Positions 18,498 through 27,754 of a DNA stretch of 64,000 bases are shown one piece after another. The stretch covers positions 1 to 64,000 of the forward strand of contig CAIFEZ010000013.1 in assembly GCA_903789595.1 (NCBI GenBank), in the 5' to 3' direction. Source of the DNA: an uncultured eubacterium 1-6 (GTDB lineage Bacteria > Bacillota > Clostridia > Lachnospirales > Lachnospiraceae). The translations under genes and the position numbers were made by a program. Below the pieces are notes generated by a model. The model made no database searches, was not told the DNA's origin, and worked only from the letters and a program-made list of their open reading frames with translations. Within the stretch, counting starts at the first letter, position 1. Each line of letters starts with the position of its first letter.

Positions 18498-18713
18498 GCC
18501 AACGGCAGGAGAAATGAGGAGAGACGGACAAAACGGAATTCGCAGAAGTCGGTGGATATGGTATAATGAATAACATCCCTGTTTCAGGGATGTCGTGAAC
18601 GAAACGTTACGAAAACTTAACAAATTCGAAATATATTCATGCGATTTTTCCATATCACATCAGATATAATTATTGTTTGAGTAAATATGACGGGGAAGGA
18701 GAAAGACGAGGTT

Positions 18714-19646
18714 ATGAGTTTACGCGGAAGCGGAAAATTCCGTTCCAGGCGGGGGATCATCGCGGCGGTTGTCGCCGCCTGCATTGCGGCCTGTGTCATT
18801 GCGGCTGCGGCCGGGGCCGGGCGGAGGGAGAAAACCGCGGAGGTCACGAAGGGGGTCGAGTTTCTGAAAGCGCAGGAAAGCAGGGACCCAAAGGAGGTGG
18901 AGCAGGTTCTGACCGCACAGAAAAAGGCAAAAATGCAGGCGGAACGTGCGGAGATGCAGAAGAAGCTGGAGGATGGAACGATTGATGTGTGGAGTCTGTT
19001 TGGTGACTCCGTGATTATGGGGGATTCCAGAGCGGTCGGTTTCTATGCCTTTGAGTTCCTTCCCGAGTCCCGTGTTTTGGCTGAAGCCGGAAATACCATC
19101 GCCAATATTCTGGATCATGAAGACGAGCTGGTGCAGCTGAATCCGACGACTCTCTTTCTCTGTTACGGGCTGAATGATATCTCGATCGGTCTGTGGAGTA
19201 CAAAGGAAGACTATGTGAAGGACTACGCGTCGATTCTGGACGAGCTGCACAAGAAGCTACCGAACACGTCCATTTTTGTCAATTCCATCATTCCGGCACA
19301 GCAGCCGGCAATTGATACCACGCCGGCTGCTGTGCCGGAATGGAGCGAGGCAGTCCATAAAATGGTTGAGGAAAAAGGCTTCGGATGGGTCAGTGTCGAC
19401 GATCTTGTCAGTGAACATCAGGATCTCTATGACCCGGATTCGATTCATGTTCAAGCGGCGTTTTATCCGCTGTGGGCGACGCAGATGATGCTGAGCGTCT
19501 ATGATGAACAGCAGGCGCAGGGACAGGGATCGGAGAATGTGTCATCATCCTCCGGGAGTGATTCGGCAGTTTCCTCGGAAAGCGTAGCCGGCACATCGTC
19601 GGAGAATGCTGTTTCATCTTCGTGGGACAGCGGCAGCGCTTCCTGA
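18714..19646 (+). CDS. Membrane-anchored SGNH/GDSL hydrolase
   Basis: A 310-residue protein with an N-terminal membrane helix (about residues 15-35), then a coiled, charged stalk and an SGNH esterase domain. Block I is FGDSVIMGDSRAVG (catalytic Ser), the Gly block is AGNTIANI, block III is CYGLNDI (Gly/Asn), and block V is DSIHV (Asp/His pair). The Ser/Gly-rich tail is low in complexity. Catalytic residues appear intact, suggesting an O-acetyl esterase or transferase acting outside the cell. Start at 18714 is chosen over 18687, which is too close to a TATAAT box (18665-18670). Confidence 0.82.
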   Translation: MSLRGSGKFRSRRGIIAAVVAACIAACVIAAAAGAGRREKTAEVTKGVEFLKAQESRDPKEVEQVLTAQKKAKMQAERAEMQKKLEDGTIDVWSLFGDSVIMGDSRAVGFYAFEFLPESRVLAEAGNTIANILDHEDELVQLNPTTLFLCYGLNDISIGLWSTKEDYVKDYASILDELHKKLPNTSIFVNSIIPAQQPAIDTTPAAVPEWSEAVHKMVEEKGFGWVSVDDLVSEHQDLYDPDSIHVQAAFYPLWATQMMLSVYDEQQAQGQGSENVSSSSGSDSAVSSESVAGTSSENAVSSSWDSGSAS

Positions 19647-19681
19647 ATGGAAAACGGCAGCTTTCTGAACAGTTACCAAAA

Positions 19682-19779
19682 ACGAGATAAAACGCGCTGC
19701 GCGGGTTTTATCTCGCCATCGCGACGCTCGCCGCACACGAATACTTCGCATTCGGCTGCGGCTCACTGTTCGCGTAAAT
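19682..19779. repeat. 98-bp hairpin repeat B, copy B3
   Basis: It sits in the 150-bp gap between the SGNH and DUF4358 genes, inside an apparent operon. The hairpin ACGAGATAAAACGCG/CGGGTTTTATCTCG could attenuate transcription of the downstream genes. The AAAGGA just after it is the only ribosome-site-like sequence for DUF4358. Confidence 0.87.
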
Positions 19780-19799
19780 AAAAGGAATTCGGTACAGAT

Positions 19800-20291
19800 A
19801 TGAAGACAAAGAGTATGAGACTGACAGCTCTGGAGATTGTCAAATGGATTCTCGTGGCATTGATTGCGGCGTTCCTGATTCATTCCTTCACGGGAAACCG
19901 GATCAGCAAGGCTGATTTTGATACGGTGTGGGACGCGGTGTCGGCAGACGCGGACATGTCCAAGATGCAGGAAGGATCCAATCAGATGATCCGGCGGCTG
20001 TACGGACTGGATCCGGCACAGTTTGACGGAATCCGGCTTTATTATCCGAAGACTAACATGGGCGCCGAAGAAATTCTGCTGGTCAGGATGAAAGACACGA
20101 AGGATCAGGAAACGGTGAAGAGTGCCATGGAGTCGAGAAAAAAGACACAGATGAACAATTTTAACGGTTACGGAACGTATCAGTATGCCATGCTTGAGAA
20201 AAGCGTCATTTCCATCCGGGGAAATTACGCGCTGTTTGTTTCCGCGGACAACGCGGCAGCGATCGGGCAGGCGTTTGCAAACGCTCTGTAA
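19800..20291 (+). CDS. DUF4358 domain protein
   Basis: A 163-residue protein with an N-terminal membrane helix (about residues 11-27) and an extracellular domain of the DUF4358 type: IRRLYGLDPAQFDGIRLYYPKTNMGAEEILLVRMKD, and a C-terminal ISIRGNYALFVSAD. The family has no known function but commonly neighbours MBOAT and SGNH genes in Lachnospiraceae, as here. A role in polymer O-acylation is inferred from that context only. The gene ends 15 nt before the MBOAT gene. Confidence 0.75.
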   Translation: MKTKSMRLTALEIVKWILVALIAAFLIHSFTGNRISKADFDTVWDAVSADADMSKMQEGSNQMIRRLYGLDPAQFDGIRLYYPKTNMGAEEILLVRMKDTKDQETVKSAMESRKKTQMNNFNGYGTYQYAMLEKSVISIRGNYALFVSADNAAAIGQAFANAL

Positions 20292-20306
20292 GGGGGAGAC
20301 CGTGAT

Positions 20307-21671
20307 ATGACTTTCAGCACACTAAGTTTTATTTTCATTTTTCTGCCGGTTTCATTGCTTGTATATCATCTGATACCGGCTCGCAGGAGCGTCTGGCGCA
20401 AGGCGGCGCTTCTGATTTTCAGTGTTTTATTCTATGTGTGGGGCGATGCGCCCAGCCTTGTGGTTCTCCTGATCTCGGTGCTGTTCAATTACGTCTCGGG
20501 ACAGCAGATCCGGATGCTCTCCTCAGAGGGACAGGAGGGATTGCGCCGAAAGGCGGCTGTCATCACCGCGGCAGCCGTGGATGTCGCGGTGCTCGGTATC
20601 TTCAAATACAGCCGGCTTGCTCTTCCGGTGGGAATCTCTTTCTACACATTCTCATCCCTTTCCTATATCTTTGATATTTATTACGGCAGGGCAGAGGATG
20701 ACGGAAATATCCTGAACGAGATGCTGTATATTCTGTTTTTCCCGAAGCTGATCTCCGGACCGATCATGCAGTATAAGGATTTTCGTGAGCAGCTTGTGCA
20801 GAGTACGGCAAAAAACAGATATTTTGCTTCAGGCATGCATCTGTTTATCATCGGTCTGTTCAAAAAAGTGCTGCTTGCCGACAATCTGAGCACAGCCTTT
20901 CATCAGATCAGCAGTCTCAGCCAGATGGCCGGACTGACGGCGTGGCTGGGGATGATTTTTTACTCGCTTGAGCTTTACTTTGATTTCAGCGGGTACTCTG
21001 ATATGGCGATCGGTCTCGCCGAAATGTTCGGCTTCCGGATGGAGAAGAACTTCAATTTCCCTTATCTGTCCGACGGCGTGACGGATTTCTGGAGAAGGTG
21101 GCATATATCGCTTGGCGCCTGGTTCCGGGATTACGTCTATATCCCGATGGGAGGCAATCGCTGTTCCCGTGAAAAACAATTCCGGAATCTCGCGGTTGTC
21201 TGGATTCTGACGGGACTCTGGCACGGCAATACCCTGAACTTTCTGTTCTGGGGAATTTACCACGGCTTTTTTGTCATTCTGGAAAAATTCGCGATCGGGC
21301 AGAAGCGGCTGTCGATTCCGAAATGGGCCCGTATTCTCCTGACGGATTTGATCGCATTTGTCGGATGGATCTTTTTTTTCACACCTTCCATCGGAGCGGC
21401 GTTCCGGTATATCGGACAGATGTTCGGGACGGACGGGCTCGGTTTTGCGAACAGCGCGAGTGTGTATTACCTGACGAACAATCTGGTTCTTCTGATTCTT
21501 GCGGTGATCTGCTGCGGGCCGCTTCTGACAAAGCTTCATGATGCTCTGGTATACAGAGGAAGCAGGAACAGGATGTATGTGTCGGCGGCGCTTCATGTGG
21601 TGCTCCTGATCTTCTGCGTAGCTAACATGGTCGGAGCTACATACTCAACATTCCTGTACTTCAGGTTCTGA
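20307..21671 (+). CDS. MBOAT family O-acyltransferase (AlgI/DltB-like)
   Basis: A 454-residue multi-spanning membrane protein beginning MTFSTLSFIFIFLPVSLLVYHLIP. It carries the MBOAT core FPKLISGPIMQYKDF, FSGYSDMAIGLAEMFGFRMEKNFNFPYLS, the DFWRRWHISLGAWFRDYVYIPMGG block and the active-site histidine in GLWHGNTLNFLFWGIYHG. These proteins move acyl groups across the membrane to extracellular polysaccharide or teichoic acid. Flanking SGNH and DHHW proteins argue for exopolysaccharide or cell-wall acetylation rather than D-alanylation (no dltA or dltC). GGGGGAG is the ribosome site. Confidence 0.92.
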   Translation: MTFSTLSFIFIFLPVSLLVYHLIPARRSVWRKAALLIFSVLFYVWGDAPSLVVLLISVLFNYVSGQQIRMLSSEGQEGLRRKAAVITAAAVDVAVLGIFKYSRLALPVGISFYTFSSLSYIFDIYYGRAEDDGNILNEMLYILFFPKLISGPIMQYKDFREQLVQSTAKNRYFASGMHLFIIGLFKKVLLADNLSTAFHQISSLSQMAGLTAWLGMIFYSLELYFDFSGYSDMAIGLAEMFGFRMEKNFNFPYLSDGVTDFWRRWHISLGAWFRDYVYIPMGGNRCSREKQFRNLAVVWILTGLWHGNTLNFLFWGIYHGFFVILEKFAIGQKRLSIPKWARILLTDLIAFVGWIFFFTPSIGAAFRYIGQMFGTDGLGFANSASVYYLTNNLVLLILAVICCGPLLTKLHDALVYRGSRNRMYVSAALHVVLLIFCVANMVGATYSTFLYFRF

Positions 21672-21681
21672 AAGGTGAAAG

Positions 21682-23394
21682 ATGATGACGGATTACAGCG
21701 AGAATAACAACAGAAGGACTCCGGTGCCCGCGTACCCGGATGATCTGCCGTCCCGTATGAAGACCAGGCCGGATGGCTCCGGCCGCAATACCGGGAAGGT
21801 GGCAGCGGGAGGCGGTCGGGATACAGCGGCCGGAGCGGCGGGAAGCCGCGGGAGTGCAGCGGCCGGGAGCCGGCGTACATCAGAAAGCGGAAGGCGCGGA
21901 ACGACAGCCGGAGCAGCGGGAAGCCGCGGGAGTGCAGCGGCCGGCAGCCGGCGCACATCGGAAAGCAGAAGGCGCGGAACGTCGGCCGGAGCGGCGGAGA
22001 GCCGCGGAGTCATTGCGGGAAGAGAAAGGAAGAGATCCGGGGCACTCAGGAGAATATCCGGCCTCGTACCGAAGAAACGAAAAATCAGGAAGGGCAGGAA
22101 AAAGGCGTATTTCTATGATCTGCTTACCCGGATCTTTCTCGGGGCTGTGGCGGTTATCTTTATCCTGAATCTGATCGTGCCGAGTCGGGAGTTTTCGCCG
22201 GACGAGAACAGAAACCTTGCACAGCGGCCGAAAATCTCCGCTTCGTCTCTCGCAAACGGCGATTTTTTCAGAGACTTCAACAGCTACGTGTCGGATCAGT
22301 TTGTGGGCCGGGATCTGTGGATGAATATACGGTCTCTGGGAACGACGATTCTGGGAAACCGGGAATCGGAAAATGTGTATTTCGGCAAGGACGGGTACCT
22401 TCTTTCCAAGCCGGCGGTGCCCGATGAGAAGGCTGTTTCCGCGACGGAGACGGCAATTAATGATTTTGCCGGCAGACACAGCGATCTTGGCATCAATCTT
22501 CTGATGGTGCCGGACGCGGCGAGCATTCTCACGGACAAGCTTCCCCGGAATGCGCCGGTTGAGGATCAGATCTCGGATATCCGCGGATTTGAGAACAGCC
22601 TGGATGGCAGCATACAGATCATTGATGCGATCGGTGTGATGCAGAAAAATAAGGAGCAGAGGATTTACTACAAGACGGACCATCACTGGACCAGCCTGGG
22701 CGCCTACGAGGTTTTCCTAGGCGCGGCGAATCAGCTGGGCATAGATGCGCCGATCACCGACAATACGGTCTACACGGTGTCGGATTCCTTTCAGGGTACG
22801 CTGGCGTCGAGAAGCGGGCGGCATACCAGCCGGGATTCGATCGAAATCTACCAGCCAGACGGAACGGACGTGGATTATATTGTGACTTATCCCGACACGG
22901 GAGAGAAGAGCACATCCATGTTCATGAGTGATAAGCTGAAGGAGAAGGACCAGTATCAGGTGTTCTTCGGAGGAAATCATCCTCTGGTGGAGATCCGGAC
23001 GACGGCAGACAACGGCAGAAATCTTCTGGTGTTCAAGGACTCCTACGCGAACAGCTTTATGCAGTTTCTGTATCCTTATTTTCAGAATATCATCATGGTA
23101 GATCCCAGATATTATTATGATGACATCGAGACAGCCATTACATCCTACGGGATCACCGATGTACTGTTTCTGTACAGCGCGGACACACTGCTTGTGGATA
23201 CGAATCTGGCGGATACCCTGAATGCTTCTTCAGTTTCCGACAGTGCGGATGATCATACATCGGGCAGCGGAGACAGCGGGACGGCGGGAACGGAGAGCGT
23301 GAGCGGTTCCTCCTCAGCGTCTTCTTCTCTCGATGCGGTCAGCTCCTCATCGGCGGTCTCCTCATCGGCGGTATCCTCGTCCGCAGCCGGATGA
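21682..23394 (+). CDS. DHHW family protein, AlgJ/AlgX-like, with Arg-rich repeats
   Basis: A 570-residue protein. A cytoplasmic N-terminus of about 140 residues is rich in Ser, Arg, Gly and Ala with 26-residue repeats (GSRGSAAAGSRRTSES). A membrane helix follows (about 155-172), then an outer SGNH-like domain. This shows NLLMVPDAASI, the name motif KTDHHWTSLGAYEVF, and FKDSYANSFMQFLYPYF (catalytic-type Ser). A Ser-rich tail of about 60 residues closes the protein. DHHW proteins partner MBOAT enzymes as the extracellular acetyltransferase. It starts 10 nt after the MBOAT gene. An ATG one codon later is equally possible. Confidence 0.85.
   Translation: MMTDYSENNNRRTPVPAYPDDLPSRMKTRPDGSGRNTGKVAAGGGRDTAAGAAGSRGSAAAGSRRTSESGRRGTTAGAAGSRGSAAAGSRRTSESRRRGTSAGAAESRGVIAGRERKRSGALRRISGLVPKKRKIRKGRKKAYFYDLLTRIFLGAVAVIFILNLIVPSREFSPDENRNLAQRPKISASSLANGDFFRDFNSYVSDQFVGRDLWMNIRSLGTTILGNRESENVYFGKDGYLLSKPAVPDEKAVSATETAINDFAGRHSDLGINLLMVPDAASILTDKLPRNAPVEDQISDIRGFENSLDGSIQIIDAIGVMQKNKEQRIYYKTDHHWTSLGAYEVFLGAANQLGIDAPITDNTVYTVSDSFQGTLASRSGRHTSRDSIEIYQPDGTDVDYIVTYPDTGEKSTSMFMSDKLKEKDQYQVFFGGNHPLVEIRTTADNGRNLLVFKDSYANSFMQFLYPYFQNIIMVDPRYYYDDIETAITSYGITDVLFLYSADTLLVDTNLADTLNASSVSDSADDHTSGSGDSGTAGTESVSGSSSASSSLDAVSSSSAVSSSAVSSSAAG
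21829..22010 (+). repeat. 78-bp coding repeat in the DHHW gene
   Basis: Two full 78-bp units begin at 21829 and 21907 and a third partial unit at 21985, in frame. Each encodes about 26 Arg/Ser/Ala/Gly residues of the cytoplasmic N-terminus. Confidence 0.85.
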
Positions 23395-23410
23395 ATCCGG
23401 GCAGCGGGGG

Positions 23411-23439
23411 CTGACATTTCTTCAGAAAAATGCTATGAT
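23411..23439 (+). promoter_or_regulatory. Candidate promoter for the small membrane protein
   Basis: CTGACA at 23411-23416, a 17-nt spacer, and TATGAT at 23434-23439, about 40 nt before the start codon. Confidence 0.5.
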
Positions 23440-23478
23440 AAATGCATTCGAGAATTATGAAGTGACAGGAGAATGGAT

Positions 23479-23979
23479 ATGAGTGATTTATTTAAGGAAA
23501 AACTGATTTCCGTGCAGCCGACGATGAAGAACCGGTTTATCAAGGTCTTCTTCGTGATGCTCACGATTCTGATGTTCTTTTTCGGAATCATGCTTCATCC
23601 GGCATTTCTTCTCGCGGGCTTTGCGCTGATTCTGCTCGATATCTGGCTGATTCCGAGGCAGAGCGTGGAATATGAGTATTCCTACGTGAACGGAGTGCTT
23701 GATATCGACAGAATTTTTTCCAAACAGACCAGGAAGAAGGGGGCCTCCTATGATCTGAGCGAGGCGGAGGTTATCGCTCCGGCAGGGTCGGACCATCTTT
23801 CCGATTTCAGAAATATAAAGGTAGTTGATTACACATCGGGAGCGCCGGAGGATGAGAAGAACGCCTGGGCATTTGTCATCTCGTCAAAGCAGGAGAGACA
23901 GAAGGCCCTGATTTCGCCCACCGAGGATATGCTCAAGGATATGCGCATGCGGGCTCCGAGCCGTTTCTTCACAAATTGA
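23479..23979 (+). CDS. Small membrane protein (DUF6106-like)
   Basis: A 166-residue protein with two adjacent membrane helices (about residues 18-60) and a cytosolic C-terminal domain starting VEYEYSYVNGVLDIDRIFSKQTRKK. This resembles proteins annotated DUF6106 in Lachnospiraceae; the assignment is from memory of the pattern. Function is unknown. The ATG at 23479 is chosen because AGGAGA is 7 nt upstream; the ATG at 23473 overlaps that site. It has its own promoter and a strong terminator, so it is a single-gene unit. Confidence 0.7.
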   Translation: MSDLFKEKLISVQPTMKNRFIKVFFVMLTILMFFFGIMLHPAFLLAGFALILLDIWLIPRQSVEYEYSYVNGVLDIDRIFSKQTRKKGASYDLSEAEVIAPAGSDHLSDFRNIKVVDYTSGAPEDEKNAWAFVISSKQERQKALISPTEDMLKDMRMRAPSRFFTN

Positions 23980-23985
23980 GAGAGC

Positions 23986-24031
23986 AGGCTGCCGTACCGG
24001 ACCGGTTACAGGTCCGGTACGGCAGCCTTTT
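23986..24031 (+). terminator. Strong intrinsic terminator
   Basis: AGGCTGCCGTACCGGACC (23986-24003) pairs perfectly with GGTCCGGTACGGCAGCCT (24011-24028) around a 7-nt loop and is followed by TTTT. Confidence 0.9.
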
Positions 24032-24081
24032 CCGGCATATGTATGAAAGAGAAAATTACAGGAAGCTGTCCTCATAAGGCA

Positions 24082-24110
24082 TTGACTTTCCGGGAACGGT
24101 TTGCTAAACT
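24082..24110 (+). promoter_or_regulatory. Candidate sigma-A promoter for guaB
   Basis: TTGACT at 24082-24087, a 17-nt spacer, and TAAACT at 24105-24110. The 160-nt leader that follows shows no recognisable purine riboswitch core. Confidence 0.65.
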
Positions 24111-24255
24111 TTTTTCAATTACTCAGAACATGTGCAGACGGCAGACATATGATCGCGATTTTCTCATGCATTTCTATGATTTCGTTTCGCCACAGACTTC
24201 TGCTTTTTGCAGGGCTCTGTCTACAGCATGACAGTTTAATTATTCAGTCAGGTAA

Positions 24256-25734
<1,479 letters not shown>

Positions 25735-25759
25735 GCCCGGCAGAGACGGGCATGAATAG

Positions 25760-25798
25760 ACAGCAGAATGGCGCAGAAACGCGGTTCTGCTGTTTTTT
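25760..25798 (+). terminator. Terminator of guaB
   Basis: ACAGCAGAA at 25760-25768 pairs with TTCTGCTGT at 25785-25793, with an inner GCGC-type stem, followed by TTTTTT. Confidence 0.82.
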
Positions 25799-25816
25799 AC
25801 CGACAGGGAGGATTCT

Positions 25817-26383
25817 ATGGAAGCAGACAGCAGGGAGAAACTCGACAGATTATGTCTGGAAATGATCGATTATGACCGGAGGGATCCCATGCGGATTCAG
25901 CATCTGATCAAGGTGCATGCATTCGCGGCGGTCATCGGGCGCAGTGAGGGCCTCGATGAGAAGACGCAGCGGATCCTGGAGGCTGCCGCATATGTGCATG
26001 ACATCGGCATTCATAAGGCAGAGATCCTTTATGGAAGAAGCGACGGAAAGCTGCAGGAGAAATACGGACCGGAAGAAGCGGAGCCTCTTCTGGACCAGCT
26101 CGGCTTTGAGAAGGATGAGATTGACAGGATCTGTTATCTCATCGGTCATCATCACACATATACGGACATGGACGGAATAGACTACCAGATTCTGGTAGAG
26201 GCGGATTTCCTGGTCAATCTCTATGAGGATCATTCCTCCGCCATCGGAATTCAGAATGCTTACAAAAAAATATTCCGGACGGAATGCGGCAAGAAGATCT
26301 TCCGTGAGATGTATCTGGACGAAAGGGATCAGGAATATCAGAAGTGGATTCTGTCTAAGGAACAGAAGGAGAGTGCGGAATAA
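25817..26383 (+). CDS. HD domain phosphohydrolase
   Basis: A 188-residue HD-superfamily protein. Metal ligands are visible as HLIKVHAFA (His), the AAYVHDIGIHKAE motif (HD) and the later YLIGHHHTYTDMDG histidines and EADFLVNLYED. The substrate is unknown; members hydrolyse nucleotides or cyclic nucleotides. It follows the guaB terminator closely with GGGAGG before the ATG, so it depends on read-through or a promoter I cannot identify. A bidirectional terminator separates it from the next, convergent gene. Confidence 0.82.
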   Translation: MEADSREKLDRLCLEMIDYDRRDPMRIQHLIKVHAFAAVIGRSEGLDEKTQRILEAAAYVHDIGIHKAEILYGRSDGKLQEKYGPEEAEPLLDQLGFEKDEIDRICYLIGHHHTYTDMDGIDYQILVEADFLVNLYEDHSSAIGIQNAYKKIFRTECGKKIFREMYLDERDQEYQKWILSKEQKESAE

Positions 26384-26424
26384 GGAAAAATATATCTGCG
26401 TGAATATGCGAATAAGATAAGAGA

Positions 26425-26466
26425 AAAACCCATACCCGGACGGTATCCTGACCGGGTATGGGTTTT
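26425..26466. terminator. Bidirectional terminator between convergent genes
   Basis: AAAACCCATACCCGG (26425-26439) is the reverse complement of CCGGGTATGGGTTTT (26452-26466), giving U-tracts on both strands. Confidence 0.9.
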
Positions 26467-26469
26467 CTG

Positions 26470-27111
26470 TCAGAGCAGAGAATATCCGAAGCTGTTCACG
26501 AGTGCGTCAATCGGAACCTTCTTCTTGCAGAGCGGGCATTCGCTGGTCTTGTATGATTCGTATTCCGGTACGTCAGATGCATGGAAGGCAGCGGCGACTT
26601 TGATGCCCTTGACTTCGTCCACTGCGCTGAAGATGGCGCATGCGCCGCTGACGGTGGCGCCGTAATAGCGTACACTTTCCAGAATCGTCGCCAGAGAGCG
26701 GCCTGTCGTAATGGAACCCAGAAGAAGCAGTACGTGCTTTCCGCGGAGAGCAATCTGCATGTTGTCGCGGAAAATAATCTGTCCCGACGCGATGTATTCC
26801 GGAGATACAACATAGATGGTCTTGTGCGCGTTGATCGAAAGAATTCCGGATTTTGTAAGCTCCTCTGCGAGGTAGGTGCCGATGACCTCTGTGCCGTCCA
26901 TGCAGATGATGGTGTCCACCTGCGTGTCAACGGAATAATGCATGGCGAGAAGAGATGCGACGTTGTGCGCCTCGCTGCAGCGGGTCTTCATGGTTGTGAT
27001 GTCGAAGAAGCAATTGATATGGGAGTGCGAGGTTGCGAAATGTCCCCGGATCACCTTCAGAGATACGTTCGAATTCATCACCGCCGGAATTTTGACATAA
27101 TTTTTATCCAT
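26470..27111 (-). CDS. PyrE-like phosphoribosyltransferase with a C-terminal CxxC motif
   Basis: A 213-residue protein annotated in relatives as orotate phosphoribosyltransferase-like. The PRTase fold is seen in DTIICMDGTEVIGTYLAEEL and the PRPP-loop position KHVLLLLGSITTGRSLATI. Acidic residues usual before the TTG of true PyrE are absent (LLLGSITTG rather than VEDVxTTG). The C-terminus has SECPLCKKKVPID, a single CxxC. The substrate is therefore doubtful. No pyrimidine genes are adjacent. AAAGGAG lies before the ATG. Confidence 0.7.
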   Translation of the reverse strand: MDKNYVKIPAVMNSNVSLKVIRGHFATSHSHINCFFDITTMKTRCSEAHNVASLLAMHYSVDTQVDTIICMDGTEVIGTYLAEELTKSGILSINAHKTIYVVSPEYIASGQIIFRDNMQIALRGKHVLLLLGSITTGRSLATILESVRYYGATVSGACAIFSAVDEVKGIKVAAAFHASDVPEYESYKTSECPLCKKKVPIDALVNSFGYSLL

Positions 27112-27213
27112 ATTGTACTCCTTTCCCCTTGCAGAAACCGGATATCAGCATTCTGTACCCTGCGAATCTTTTCTGAATAGCTGCGCATGGTGCCGCTCAT
27201 ATGCGCTTCATCC

Positions 27214-27667
27214 TCATACCTGTTTTCTTCGAAATCGCATCCAGCCTCTTACGCGCGCTTCGCGGCAGGCGACCTGTCTGCGTTTTCGAAGAGCTGTCTT
27301 TGACACTGTATAAGCTGCGCGTCGCTCCGCACTTCGTGCTCTCGCGTCGCTAACAGGTATTCGCATTTTCGCGGTGTTTCACACCGCTCCATGCTCATAC
27401 CTGTTGCCTTCGAAATCGCAAAAAGCCTCTAACGCGCGCTTCGCGGCAGGCGACCTGTCTGCGTTTTCGAAGAGCTGTCTTTGACACTGTATAAGCTGCG
27501 CGTCGCTCCGCACTTCGTGCTCTCGCGTCGCTAACAGGTATTCGCATTTTCGCGGTGTTTCACACCGCTCCATGCTCATACCTGTTGCCTTCGAAATCGC
27601 ACCCAGCCTCTTACGCGCGCTTCGCGTGCGACAAGCCTGTCTGCGTTTTCGAAGAGCTTATACAGTA
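27214..27667. repeat. 181-bp tandem array of repeat C (about 2.4 copies)
   Basis: GAAATCGCA-type starts at 27231, 27412 and 27593 give an exact period of 181 bp. Each unit has CTTCGAAATCGCA and TGCGTTTTCGAAG as near-perfect inverted ends of a 60-bp sub-element. Then come CTGTATAAGCTGCGCGTCGC, CTCCGCACTTCGTGC and GTGTTTCACACC. The first two units are almost identical; the third is a partial unit with a variant middle (GCTTCGCGTGCGACAAGCC). The array fills the gap between the PyrE-like gene and argG. Confidence 0.92.
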
Positions 27668-27754
27668 ATTATATCACAGTATATATAAAATTGCACAAAA
27701 AACAGAGGAAATATGAAGATATAATGTTAAATATGTCTTCCTGTTTGTGAATAT

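Noticed and set aside
27214-27667. CRISPR array
   Set aside because: Units of 181 bp without short repeats and unique spacers; no cas genes. The 14-bp repeats after uvrA are contiguous with no spacers and were rejected too.
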